Source: Glaciecola sp. (lineage in GTDB: Bacteria; Pseudomonadota; Gammaproteobacteria; Enterobacterales; Alteromonadaceae). From it: a stretch of 33,717 nt of DNA. The notes beneath the pieces are model-generated. The model did not search any database. It saw only the letters and a program-made list of their open reading frames with translations, and was not told the origin of the DNA. Shown here one piece after another: positions 18,276 to 27,073 of this stretch. The DNA lies in assembly GCA_029251505.1 (NCBI GenBank), contig JAQXDG010000189.1:1-33717 (forward strand), given 5' to 3'. Made by a program: the position numbers and the translations under genes. The stretch's first letter is position 1. The number at the start of each line of letters is the position of its first letter.

Positions 18276-20230
18276 GTATTCAGCAATTTACACAAACATT
18301 GAATGCGAATAGTTTAGATATTGCGTTGGTTAAAACGCAACTTACGGCCTATTTTGAAAATAGTGCGTTAGCGGCAGAGATGTTAGCTTCGGAAATTCAA
18401 ACAGCATGTGCTTTGTTATTAGCATTACAACAGGCGCAATGCCAAGGGCATAGTCATCTAAAACTCACTGACTTAGCTAAGCAATGCTATTTTGCTGATA
18501 TGAACGAGGTTGAGCCAGCGGAACTCAATCGAGTTGGGTATACTTTCCCTGAACTTGGACAAATTAATCAAGTGATTCAACTGATGCAGCAACACCCGAT
18601 TCATGGGGCGTTACTCGTGCTGCATGAGAACTGCTTATTCAGTCAAAAAATATTCGAATATGAACAGTATATTTCATATCATGTTTCACAGCGTATCCAA
18701 ACATTGACTGGTTGCATTACCCCACAAGCTTTACAGTTATTTACGCAATTGTATCCCAATCCGGAAACTAACCCATGGCAACCCATTGCTAGTCTGACAG
18801 CGTTAACTCAACCGTTTTACATTATTAATGGAGGCCCTGGGACGGGCAAAACCTATACGGTGTTAAGAACACTATTGTTGATCTTGGCGCAACATCAGGG
18901 AACATTATCTATCGGACTTTGTGCTCCTACAGGTAAGGCTGCACAGCGTGTTTCTGAATCAATTATTAATGAAGTTGCTGCGTTGAAAAAGCAGTCAGTA
19001 GCACTGGAACTGCTCGAACACATACCCGAACAAGCGACGACGATTCATCGTTTATTAGCCATTCGCAAAGGCTCTGGAGAAGCACGCTATAATTCGCAAC
19101 ACCCTCTGCCATATGATTTGTTAGTCATTGATGAAGCTTCAATGCTTGATACAGCATTATTTTATCGCTTACTCAATGCATGTCGCCCTGATACACGCAT
19201 TATTTTAATTGGTGACACTGCACAATTACCGTCGGTTGAAAGTGGCGCAGTGTTACATGACTTAATGCCTAAGTGTGTGAATGTTTTTTCGGACTCAATA
19301 TGTACTTGGCTTGATACGTTTAGTCCTAATCTCTCACAACACATATCAAAATCCATCCCTCAAGACGGAACGTTGAGACCTGAGACCTATACCAATTATG
19401 CAACGACGTTACTGCAAAATATGCGTTCTAATGCCAGAGTCAATGAGGTGGCTAATGCAATTTATAGCAGTGATACTCCCACTATGACGACTAAATTAGC
19501 GGATGTTCAAACGCTATGGTCACAAGCTGCACCTGACATTACACCGTTATCGCAGGGATTATTACTCAACAACAAAAACTCAGGCGATAACCTACATGAG
19601 CAGCTTAAAATTGAGACTACACGCTGTTTGCTTGCATTAACGACAGCGTATTATGAGCCGTTACTGACGTGCTCAGATCCGGTTGTTGCAATCGAACTAC
19701 TCAAACAATTTCGTATTCTTACGCCAATGCGAAAAGGGCTGTATGGCGTGAGTGGTATCAATAATCTCATTGATCAGTCTTTGTTAAAGAAAATAAATGA
19801 TCCATTAAAAATATCCATCAACGGTATGTATCACGGTAGGGCAATTTTGATTACCCAAAATGACGCGCAATTAGGGGTGTTTAATGGCGATTCTGGGGTA
19901 GTATTACTGAATGACGAAAATGTATTAACGGCTTATATTGACCGTGGTAAACAGCCTCCTCTAGCTATTTCACCCTATCGATTACCGGAGGTACAATCAC
20001 TTTATGCCATGACAATCCATAAAACTCAAGGTAGCGAATTTGATAAAGTATTCATCATACTCCCGCCAGATGAAAGTGCAGGGATAACTAAAGAGTTAAT
20101 CTACACCGGTATTACAAGAGCACGTTCGTATGTTGCTGTATCGGGTACAACAGAGGCGCTTACTCGAGCTATCGCAAAACACCATCAACGTAATACATTT
20201 ATTCGGATTTTAGATGACGCTGGAAAATGA
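18272..20230 (+). CDS. recD: Exodeoxyribonuclease V subunit RecD
   Basis: RecD is the fast 5'-3' SF1B helicase of RecBCD and is needed for nuclease activity and Chi response. The motifs are Walker A NGGPGTGKTYTVLR (around 187-194), LCAPTGKAAQRVSESI, Walker B LLVIDEASMLD, IGDTAQLPSVESGAVL, and C-terminal AMTIHKTQGSEFDKVFI and YTGITRARSYVAV. It has 652 residues against 608 in E. coli. Its ATG overlaps the recB stop. The last 32 bases overlap the end of the convergent hemN pseudogene, which looks like the result of a deletion between the two genes. The RecD C-terminus itself still has plausible length. Confidence 0.96.
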   Translation: MSIQQFTQTLNANSLDIALVKTQLTAYFENSALAAEMLASEIQTACALLLALQQAQCQGHSHLKLTDLAKQCYFADMNEVEPAELNRVGYTFPELGQINQVIQLMQQHPIHGALLVLHENCLFSQKIFEYEQYISYHVSQRIQTLTGCITPQALQLFTQLYPNPETNPWQPIASLTALTQPFYIINGGPGTGKTYTVLRTLLLILAQHQGTLSIGLCAPTGKAAQRVSESIINEVAALKKQSVALELLEHIPEQATTIHRLLAIRKGSGEARYNSQHPLPYDLLVIDEASMLDTALFYRLLNACRPDTRIILIGDTAQLPSVESGAVLHDLMPKCVNVFSDSICTWLDTFSPNLSQHISKSIPQDGTLRPETYTNYATTLLQNMRSNARVNEVANAIYSSDTPTMTTKLADVQTLWSQAAPDITPLSQGLLLNNKNSGDNLHEQLKIETTRCLLALTTAYYEPLLTCSDPVVAIELLKQFRILTPMRKGLYGVSGINNLIDQSLLKKINDPLKISINGMYHGRAILITQNDAQLGVFNGDSGVVLLNDENVLTAYIDRGKQPPLAISPYRLPEVQSLYAMTIHKTQGSEFDKVFIILPPDESAGITKELIYTGITRARSYVAVSGTTEALTRAIAKHHQRNTFIRILDDAGK

Positions 20231-21415
20231 ATGGTCGGTGATCTTGATTCACTGACACTTTATTAGCCTCAAGTGTCAAAACGTCTAACTGGGATAATAC
20301 CTGCAATTGTGCCAGTTCGTTGTGCAAATAGGTATCGATGTTTAGGTGAAACGGCTTAGCGATGTGCGTAAGGTCGACCCTAAAATTACACATCAGCTGA
20401 CTTATTATTTGGCCGCGAAACAGGTCGTCTTGACTTAGTGACATACCTCGGTGACGTAATTGAGATTGTGTGACTTGTTCATAGTATTTCGCTAAGTCGA
20501 CATTATTTTGTGACCGAGTATTGCCAATATTAGAAATAGCGCTGACCCCTAAGCCGAGGATCTGATCATTGTTATCACTGGTATAACCTTGAAAATTACG
20601 AGATAAGGTACCAGCTTCAAGTGCTTTAGTTAATGGATCGTCGTGTTTAGCGAAATGATCAAGTCCAATCTTTTGATAACCTAGCGCTGATAATCCTTTT
20701 GCTATTTGTTGCGTCATTGCTTTTTTTTCGGCAATAGTAGGCATATTAGCTTTTTCAAATTTACGCTGAGACGGAAATCGTGCAGGTAAATGGGCATAAT
20801 TAAACACTGAAATACGCTCACAATTAAAGCGCTGAATAGCTAACAATGTTTCTTCTATCGTACTCGTAGTTTGTTCAGGTAATCCAACGATTAGATCTAA
20901 ATTAATAGAAGTAAAGCCACTGGCATAAGCATTAGCAATACAGTCTTCTATATGCTCAGTTGATTGAATGCGGTTAATGGTTTGTTGTACTGTTGCATTG
21001 ACATCTTGTACGCCCAGATTTAATCGACGAAAACCCAGATCCGCTAGATGTTGGATGTAGTCGGGAGTTAGATTACGAGTATCGCACTCGATACTTTGCT
21101 GTGCTCCTTCTAATAACATAAAGTTCGCATCAATTAACGCATACAAACGACGATGTTGTGCTTGCGTCAAAAAACTCGGACTACCGCCACCATAATGAAT
21201 ATGCTGACTTTTAATGATGGCGAAACAGTGCTTATTTGGCGCATTTCGTTAGCTAAATAATCAAGGTAGATATCGGCTTTACTTTTATCTTGGGTAATAC
21301 GTTTATTACAACCGCAGTAGTGACATAACGATTAGCAAAATGGAATATCAACATATGCGGGAGGAGCCGAATGTGATGTTGTGCATGGTATGATTTTCTG
21401 AGCTGGGGAAGACAT
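20199..21415 (-). pseudogene. hemN: hemN pseudogene (oxygen-independent coproporphyrinogen III dehydrogenase)
   Basis: HemN is a radical-SAM enzyme for anaerobic haem synthesis. The reverse strand from ATG at 21415 encodes AYVDIPFC, then TAA at 21334-21332, then SLCHYCGCNKRITQDKSKAD. The stop thus sits at the first variable position of the CxxxCxxCxC iron-sulphur motif. One C-to-T change from CAA would explain it. A second lesion is a one-base loss in an A run at 21212-21209: restoring one A joins TVSPSLK to SQHIHYGGGSPSFLTQAQ. The remaining 323-codon frame has HemN hallmarks (SINLDLIVGLPEQT, GYQKIGLDHFAK, NFQGYTSDNNDQILGLGVSA). The N-terminus is short, and the C-terminus ends early after DHRPFI, running into recD. 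With three to four lesions, loss of function is very likely. Confidence 0.85.
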
Positions 21416-21590
21416 GTACGAACCAAATTTTAATAGTAAAGAGGTACAATACTTAAATAGTCACTTTTACATATTGATACAAAACAATAAACGTGTGAGT
21501 GATGAATCATCATTCATGAACAAAATTCTTATTTTGCGATAAAGTTTTTTACACTAACAAAATGATAACGACAAAAAACAGGATGTGAGC

Positions 21591-22265
21591 ATGCAAAAAA
21601 TTACGTTCGTCAGACATGGTCAGGCATCATATGGTAGCGATAACTATGATAAGCTCAGTGACTTAGGTCATAAACAAACCCGTTTATTAGGTGAGTATTT
21701 TAAAAAAATTGATTATCAATTTGATGCAATTTATACCGGTAATATGATACGCCACCATGAGACGGCGGAACAAATATTGAATGGCATGGACGTGTCAACA
21801 CACTTTAATCAAATTCCTAATTTTGATGAATTTGACTTTGAAGCTGTGGTTGCCGCTTACTTGGCCTTTTCTGGAGAGACATTACCTTGCAAAGATGCGC
21901 CTCGCTCGGATTTTTATCGTTTACTCAAACAAGCCATGTTAGCGTGGTCAAACAACCAGTTACTCCATTTGCCAGAAACTTGGCAAGCATTTCAACATAG
22001 AGTCGTCGCTGGCGTTAAGCATGCTATTACCCAGCACCCCAATGCGCAACATATACTTGTTGCGACCTCGGGTGGTGCAATTGCAATGCTTAAAGGGCAT
22101 GTGCTTGGATTATCAGTCGACAAACTGGTGGATATGAATTTACAAATTAGAAATGCCAGTTTCCATCAATATTTAGTCAGCCCTAGTCATATGTTTGAAA
22201 CCAGTTTTAATCAAATTGGTCATTTGGAGTTGCAAGCGAACAAAGCGTTACTGACTTATTCATAA
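21591..22265 (+). CDS. Histidine-phosphatase-fold protein (phosphoglycerate mutase-like)
   Basis: This is a 224-residue branch 1 histidine phosphatase fold. The nucleophile motif VRHGQAS (His9) and the arginine/histidine block YTGNMIRHHETAEQIL are present. The second conserved histidine, normally in an HGG motif, is replaced by serine: ATSGGAIAM, Ser160. Proteins with SGG here are common next to acyl-CoA enzymes (general recollection), and their substrates are unknown. It is not glycolytic phosphoglycerate mutase by length or motif. ATG at 21591 has AGGA at 21580-21583. GTG at 21585 is in frame but too close to the site. The MDR oxidoreductase gene follows 36 bases later, probably in one operon. 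Confidence 0.8.
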   Translation: MQKITFVRHGQASYGSDNYDKLSDLGHKQTRLLGEYFKKIDYQFDAIYTGNMIRHHETAEQILNGMDVSTHFNQIPNFDEFDFEAVVAAYLAFSGETLPCKDAPRSDFYRLLKQAMLAWSNNQLLHLPETWQAFQHRVVAGVKHAITQHPNAQHILVATSGGAIAMLKGHVLGLSVDKLVDMNLQIRNASFHQYLVSPSHMFETSFNQIGHLELQANKALLTYS

Positions 22266-22301
22266 AATAACAAAATTTTACCTTACTAAGGACTAATCAA
22301 A

Positions 22302-23288
22302 ATGAGTGGAACTATGCAAGCCGTTGTCTGTCATGAATTCGGACCGATTGAACAATTAGTTATAGAATCGATGCCTATCCCGATACCTAAATCTGACGAA
22401 GTACTCATCAAAGTAGAGGCCGCGGGTGTTAATTTTCCTGATGGGCTATTAGTCCAAGGGTTATATCAAATGAAGCCTCCACATCCGTTTATTCCTGGGA
22501 ATGAAGTGGCGGGTACGATCATTCAGGTAGGCGAAAACGTCTCTTATTTGCAAGCAGGATGCAGGGTCGTTGGCTTGAGTGTACTTGGGGGCTACGCGCA
22601 ATATGTTTGTTGTAAAGCGACACATGTTATGCCGTTACCGGATGCCGTCGATTTTACTTCCGCCGCCGGCTTGATTACGGCGCATGCAACAGCACATCAC
22701 GGTTTAAAGCAGCGCGCGCAATTACAGCCAGGGCAAACGGTACTTATAACTGGGGCTGCCGGCGGTACCGGTATTGCAGCTGTGCAAATAGCAAAGAAAA
22801 TGGGGGCGATTGTTATTGCTGCCTGTTCGAGTGATGAAAAAATTGCATTTGCCAAAGCACATGGTGCTGACTTTGGAATCAACTACACCCGAGAAGATCT
22901 AACTGCAGCGGCCAAAGCGATCACCAATAAACGAGGAGTCGATGTGGTGTATGAATGTGTTGGTGGAGATATATTTACTCAATGTAGCAAAGCTATGGCA
23001 TGGAACGGACGTTTACTGGTTGTCGGCTTCGCTAGCGGCCAGATCCCTCAGTTCCAAGTTAATTTAGCATTAGTGAAAGGGTATTCTGTTGTTGGTGTTT
23101 TCTGGGGATCCTTCACGCAACATGAACCACAAGTTTTTGCGCAAAATATGAAAGAATTATTTGGCTGGTTAGTGTCAGGTGATGTCAGTGTTCATGTTGA
23201 TAAAACTTATCCTTTGGATCAAGCCGTGCAAGCATTACTGAATCTGAACCAACGTGCTGTAAAGGGGAAATTAGTCATCACACCTTGA
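22302..23288 (+). CDS. NADPH:quinone oxidoreductase-type MDR enzyme
   Basis: This 328-residue medium-chain reductase lacks the zinc ligands of alcohol dehydrogenases, as quinone oxidoreductase and enoyl-reductase branches do. The N-terminal GroES-like domain contains GVNFPDGLLVQGLYQ and FIPGNEVAGTI. The Rossmann domain shows ITGAAGGTGIAAVQIAKKMGA (glycine-rich NADPH loop), then GVDVVYECVGG and GRLLVVGFASG. The C-terminus QRAVKGKLVITP is typical. AAGGAC precedes ATG at 22302. It lies between the histidine-phosphatase gene and an acyl-CoA dehydrogenase gene, so it probably acts on an acyl or carbonyl intermediate. The true substrate cannot be read from sequence. Confidence 0.88.
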   Translation: MSGTMQAVVCHEFGPIEQLVIESMPIPIPKSDEVLIKVEAAGVNFPDGLLVQGLYQMKPPHPFIPGNEVAGTIIQVGENVSYLQAGCRVVGLSVLGGYAQYVCCKATHVMPLPDAVDFTSAAGLITAHATAHHGLKQRAQLQPGQTVLITGAAGGTGIAAVQIAKKMGAIVIAACSSDEKIAFAKAHGADFGINYTREDLTAAAKAITNKRGVDVVYECVGGDIFTQCSKAMAWNGRLLVVGFASGQIPQFQVNLALVKGYSVVGVFWGSFTQHEPQVFAQNMKELFGWLVSGDVSVHVDKTYPLDQAVQALLNLNQRAVKGKLVITP

Positions 23289-23424
23289 TTACGCTTTCTC
23301 ATTATCTAGACTAATAGGCAATCATAACGGCAATAAAGTATGCAAAATTTGGTCGCTCCCCTAGTATATGACCATCCCTGTTTTCAGCAGATGTATCAAT
23401 ATTAATCATAAAGAGAGCGGCATT

Positions 23425-25224
23425 ATGCAAAATTATAAAGCACCTAAAACTGATACCTTGTTTGTTATGAATGAAGTATTTAATTTCGAAGCGCATTACC
23501 AGCGATTAGGCTTTACCGATGCAACGCCTGATTTGGTGGATGCAATCTACGCTGAAGCCGCCAAATTTGCAGAAGAAGTGCTTGCGCCTATTAATGCCAT
23601 TGGTGATCAAGAAGGTTGTCAGTGGCATGACGGAGAAGTCACAACGCCAACGGGCTTTAAAGAAGCTTACGCAAAATATGTCGAGGGAGGCTGGCCATCA
23701 ATGGCGCACCCAGAACAATATGGTGGTCAGGCATTACCTTATTCATTAGCATCGGCGATGGCTGAATGGTTTTCTGGTGCTAACCATTCATGGGCAATGT
23801 ACCCTGGTTTATCACAAGGCTGTATTGATACCATAAAGGCGCACGGTTCGGATGTTCAAAAAGAAATGTTTTTACATAATCTTGTCGCGGGTACTTGGAC
23901 TGGCACAATGTGTTTAACGGAACCCCATTGTGGTTCTGATTTAGGCATGCTCAAGTGCAAAGCCGAACCCAATGATGATGGCACCTATAAACTAACCGGA
24001 ACCAAAATATTCATTTCTGCGGGTGAACATGATTTGTCAGAAAATATTGTACATATTGTCTTAGCGCGCTTACCTGGAGCGCCAGAAGGCACTCGAGGTA
24101 TTTCATTATTTGTTGTACCCAAATATCATGTTGATGCACAAGGCAATAAAGGTGAAAGAAATACCGTTAAATGTGGTTCAATTGAGCATAAAATGGGCAT
24201 TAAAGGCAGTGCGACTTGTGTTATTAATTTTGACGAAGCCACTGGTGTATTAATTGGCGAGCCAAATCGTGGCTTGAATTGCATGTTTACCTTTATGAAT
24301 ATTGCGCGCATTGGTACAGGGTTAGAAGGCTTATCTGCGTCGGAAGCATCTTTTCAAGGGGCATTAGCGTACGCTAAAGATCGTTTACAATTTCGAGCGT
24401 TGACAGGTAAACAAAACAGCGAAGGGCCAGCTGATCCTATTATAGTGCATCCGGATGTTCGTCGTATGTTACTTACTCAAAAAGCCTTTGCAGAAGGCAA
24501 TCGCGCACTTGCTATTTATTGCATGCAATTGGTTGATGAAACATTATATGGTACCGATGCTGAAACGAAACAATTAGCAGATAATAAATTGTCACTCCTC
24601 ACACCCATTGTTAAAGCATTTTTAACTGAAACAGCGTTAGAATCTACGTCACATGGCATGCAAGTCTACGGTGGGCATGGTTATATTGCGGAGTGGGGCA
24701 TGGAACAATTAGCAAGGGATACGCGTATTTGTACCATGTATGAAGGTACCACGGGTATTCAAGCGATGGATCTACTTGCTCGTAAGATTATGGGGTCAAA
24801 AGGCGAGTTACTTAATATTGTTCAGACTGAAATTTTAAATTATTGTCATCGTATTCGTGACCAACAGCAATTTAATGCGATGGCAAACGCGATTCAATCT
24901 CATTGTGATGAATGGCAGCAGCTAACGGCTGAGATTGGTAAATCAGCACAACAAAATCCCAATGAGCTTGGCGCTGCATCGGTTGATTATCTTATGTACT
25001 CCGGTTATGTCTTGGTTGGCTATATGTGGTTACAGATGGCGGTGGTTGCTCAACAAAAACTTGATGCAGGGGAAGGAAATCCCGCGTTTTATCAGGCAAA
25101 ATTGCATACCGCACAATTTTACTTTGACCGTATTTTAACGCGCACCAGAGCCCATGTGTCTTCCATTCGCTCTGGAGCTGATAATTTAATGAGTATGCCT
25201 GAAGCGCTGTTTAACGTAAGTTAA
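23425..25224 (+). CDS. Acyl-CoA dehydrogenase, DmdC-like large type
   Basis: This FAD enzyme catalyses alpha,beta-dehydrogenation of an acyl-CoA. The 599 residues (against about 380 in short acyl-CoA dehydrogenases) include the extra N-terminal segment and the C-terminal domain of the group that contains 3-methylmercaptopropionyl-CoA dehydrogenase DmdC and many fatty acyl-CoA dehydrogenases. Visible motifs are MCLTEPHCGSDLG, GTKIFISAGEHDL (FAD/substrate loop), GSIEHKMGIKGS, and ARDTRICTMYEGTTGIQAMD with the presumed catalytic base Glu440. ATG at 23425 (MQNYKAPKTD) fits the family start and has GAGAG before it. An in-frame ATG at 23368 adds an atypical 19 residues. DMSP use cannot be claimed, since dmdA, dmdB and dmdD are not in view. 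A terminator follows. Confidence 0.92.
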   Translation: MQNYKAPKTDTLFVMNEVFNFEAHYQRLGFTDATPDLVDAIYAEAAKFAEEVLAPINAIGDQEGCQWHDGEVTTPTGFKEAYAKYVEGGWPSMAHPEQYGGQALPYSLASAMAEWFSGANHSWAMYPGLSQGCIDTIKAHGSDVQKEMFLHNLVAGTWTGTMCLTEPHCGSDLGMLKCKAEPNDDGTYKLTGTKIFISAGEHDLSENIVHIVLARLPGAPEGTRGISLFVVPKYHVDAQGNKGERNTVKCGSIEHKMGIKGSATCVINFDEATGVLIGEPNRGLNCMFTFMNIARIGTGLEGLSASEASFQGALAYAKDRLQFRALTGKQNSEGPADPIIVHPDVRRMLLTQKAFAEGNRALAIYCMQLVDETLYGTDAETKQLADNKLSLLTPIVKAFLTETALESTSHGMQVYGGHGYIAEWGMEQLARDTRICTMYEGTTGIQAMDLLARKIMGSKGELLNIVQTEILNYCHRIRDQQQFNAMANAIQSHCDEWQQLTAEIGKSAQQNPNELGAASVDYLMYSGYVLVGYMWLQMAVVAQQKLDAGEGNPAFYQAKLHTAQFYFDRILTRTRAHVSSIRSGADNLMSMPEALFNVS

Positions 25225-25264
25225 TAACAGGTTGGTTGTATACTAAAACATCATCATAAATGTC

Positions 25265-25291
25265 AAAACCCAGCGCTAGGCTGGGTTTTTT
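25265..25291. terminator. Rho-independent terminator after the acyl-CoA dehydrogenase gene
   Basis: AAAACCCAGC (25265-25274) and GCTGGGTTTT (25280-25289) form a perfect ten-base stem with a five-base loop, and T bases follow. The A run on the 5' side lets it also serve the convergent LysR gene. Confidence 0.9.
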
Positions 25292-25318
25292 ATTCGAGTT
25301 AAATCAATACATAACAAG

Positions 25319-26221
25319 TTAAACGTGATGATACGCTTTAGCGACTTCCATAATTTGTTCACGCATCCAGCGGTGAGCATGATCTTCATTCATCGATACG
25401 TGCCAGTATAAAAAATACTCCATGGCAGGCATGTCAATTGGCATTTCATACATTGCCAAATCATAATGTTTAGCCAAATGATACGGCATACAAGCGACCA
25501 TATCGGTCTTGACTAACGCACTCGGTACAGTTAGAAAATGTTGTGAATGAAATTTGATACAACGTTTGTGCCCTAAGTTATCTAATGCAACATCAACGGC
25601 ACTCGAACCATCATGTCGATAGGAGACATTAATATGATTCATTGCCAAAAAAGTTTCTAAATCTAAGCCATTTTTTAATTTAGGGTGATTTTTACGTGCC
25701 AATACAACATATCTGTCCGTTGCAATGCAGGCTTTATGCAAATGAGGATCTGTGAAAGTAGAGGCATCCGCAAAAAAATCTAAGTTACCATTAGCCATTT
25801 CTGAAACGACTTTGGAGCGTGAGATCTCAAAATTAGCCAACGTAATGTTAGGCGAACCATCTTCTAAATGTGCCAGTAAACGCGGTAATATACTGACCTC
25901 TAATAGGTCACGACTAGCAAAATTAAATTGTTTTTCAGCTATTAATGGATCAAAGGTATGACTTTCTTGTACGCTTTTTCGCAATAACTCTAATGCAGCG
26001 CGAGCAGGAACAATGATGTTTTGAGCCACGGGTGTAGGTGTCATGCTGTGTCCTGTTCGGACAAATAGAGGATCATTAAGCATGTCACGAAGGCGCGCCA
26101 ATGAATTACTGACTGCTGGTTGGGTAATACACAGCACATCCGCTGCCCTGGTTAAACTCCCAGCAGTATAAATAGCATCAAAGACAGCAAACAGGTTTAA
26201 ATCAATACGGTGTAAGTTCAT
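25319..26221 (-). CDS. LysR-family transcriptional regulator
   Basis: This 300-residue regulator has the N-terminal winged helix-turn-helix (DLNLFAVFDAIYTAGSLTRA, TQPAVSNSLARLR, residues about 7-45) and a C-terminal periplasmic-binding-like effector domain. The opening MNLHRIDLNLF resembles the NodD/LeuO-like LysR branch. It is convergent with the acyl-CoA dehydrogenase gene and divergent from the carbinolamine dehydratase gene. LysR proteins often control a divergent neighbour and themselves. A palindrome in the shared intergenic region is a candidate operator. The effector is unknown. Confidence 0.9.
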   Translation of the reverse strand: MNLHRIDLNLFAVFDAIYTAGSLTRAADVLCITQPAVSNSLARLRDMLNDPLFVRTGHSMTPTPVAQNIIVPARAALELLRKSVQESHTFDPLIAEKQFNFASRDLLEVSILPRLLAHLEDGSPNITLANFEISRSKVVSEMANGNLDFFADASTFTDPHLHKACIATDRYVVLARKNHPKLKNGLDLETFLAMNHINVSYRHDGSSAVDVALDNLGHKRCIKFHSQHFLTVPSALVKTDMVACMPYHLAKHYDLAMYEMPIDMPAMEYFLYWHVSMNEDHAHRWMREQIMEVAKAYHHV

Positions 26222-26286
26222 ATAAAGCTCTTAGTTGATTTTTATTAGTTTTGATTATGTGTAATAGGATAAACTATAACAAATAC

Positions 26287-26298
26287 TAATGGCCATTA
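26287..26298. promoter_or_regulatory. Candidate LysR operator palindrome
   Basis: TAATGGCCATTA is a perfect 12-base palindrome 66 bases before the LysR start, in the 183-base divergent region. It has the AT-rich dyad form often bound by LysR proteins, though the spacing is one base short of the classical T-N11-A. Function is inferred from position. Confidence 0.35.
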
Positions 26299-26404
26299 AC
26301 GAAAATGTCTATTATTTAATAAAATGATAACAAAACGTGATCTGTTCGAGATAGAAGTAGATAATAATAAAGACTAAAGACAAAATAATGTAAGAACAAA
26401 ACTA

Positions 26405-26707
26405 ATGACTGAGAAATTAACCCAAGCCCAAATTGAATCAGCACTACTGGAATTAAACGCTTCGTTACCAGAAAATGAACATTGGAAATGGCAAGATGGC
26501 AAAATAACGAAGACTTTTTTATTTAAATCCTTCATTCGAGCATTTGGTTGGATGTCTCAAATGGCGATTTGGGCAGAAAAAATGAATCATCATCCTGAAT
26601 GGGCGAACATATACAACAAAGTTGACGTGAAATTAATAACTCATGACGTAGGTGGGATCAGTGAGTTGGACATAAAACTAGCAAATAAGATGGAAATGTT
26701 TAAGTAA
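26405..26707 (+). CDS. phhB: Pterin-4a-carbinolamine dehydratase
   Basis: The enzyme dehydrates 4a-hydroxytetrahydrobiopterin to recycle the pterin cofactor of phenylalanine hydroxylase. The 100-residue length and the active-site block [19 protein letters not shown] followed by [15 protein letters not shown] are diagnostic. The two histidines and the later THD histidine are the catalytic set. No phhA (phenylalanine hydroxylase) is adjacent in this window, so the partner is encoded elsewhere or the protein has another role, as stand-alone members do in many bacteria. No strong ribosome site is visible before the ATG. Confidence 0.9.
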   Translation: MTEKLTQAQIESALLELNASLPENEHWKWQDGKITKTFLFKSFIRAFGWMSQMAIWAEKMNHHPEWANIYNKVDVKLITHDVGGISELDIKLANKMEMFK

Positions 26708-26761
26708 TCGTTGGTTAAATAGTCAGGTGGTATTTATTATAAATTTAATTGCAAATATGGG

Positions 26762-26789
26762 TTGCACGCATCTCAAGGCTATGTATAAT
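26762..26789 (+). promoter_or_regulatory. Strong sigma-70 promoter for initiator tRNA
   Basis: TTGCAC (26762-26767), a 16-base spacer and a perfect TATAAT (26784-26789) precede the tRNA by about 50 bases. The following ACGCACC is a GC-rich discriminator, as in stable-RNA promoters under stringent control. Confidence 0.85.
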
Positions 26790-26840
26790 ACGCACCAATT
26801 GAGAAGGGAAACAAACTTCCCCGAACAAACCAGTTTCAAG

Positions 26841-26917
<77 letters not shown>

Positions 26918-26985
26918 CTTTTTTGTAAGATGTTCGTTGAGCATCGATGCAATTGAAAGTATAGTGGACTAGGGTCCAACAATAT

Positions 26986-27017
26986 AAAAAGCCCCTGCTT
27001 GTAAGGGGCTTTTTTTG
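26986..27017 (+). terminator. Terminator between metY and rimP
   Basis: AAAAAGCCCC (26986-26995) pairs with GGGGCTTTTT starting at 27005, with a nine-base loop and a run of seven or more T. It ends most tRNA transcripts. rimP needs readthrough or its own promoter, and I see no clear one in the 56 bases that follow. Confidence 0.9.
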
Positions 27018-27073
27018 TTTTCGCGATACTTAAAAGGGCTTTAATGCTCTTTTTTTATTTATGGAGTCGTGTT

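Noticed and set aside
23361-23387. GGTC/GACC dyad before the acyl-CoA dehydrogenase gene as a FadR site
   Set aside because: The half-sites are separated too far and lack the FadR core, so no known fatty-acid regulator site is supported.
23368-23424. Longer start for the acyl-CoA dehydrogenase gene
   Set aside because: The extra 19 residues are not like the family, and the ATG at 23425 has a ribosome site and the usual MQNYKAP start.
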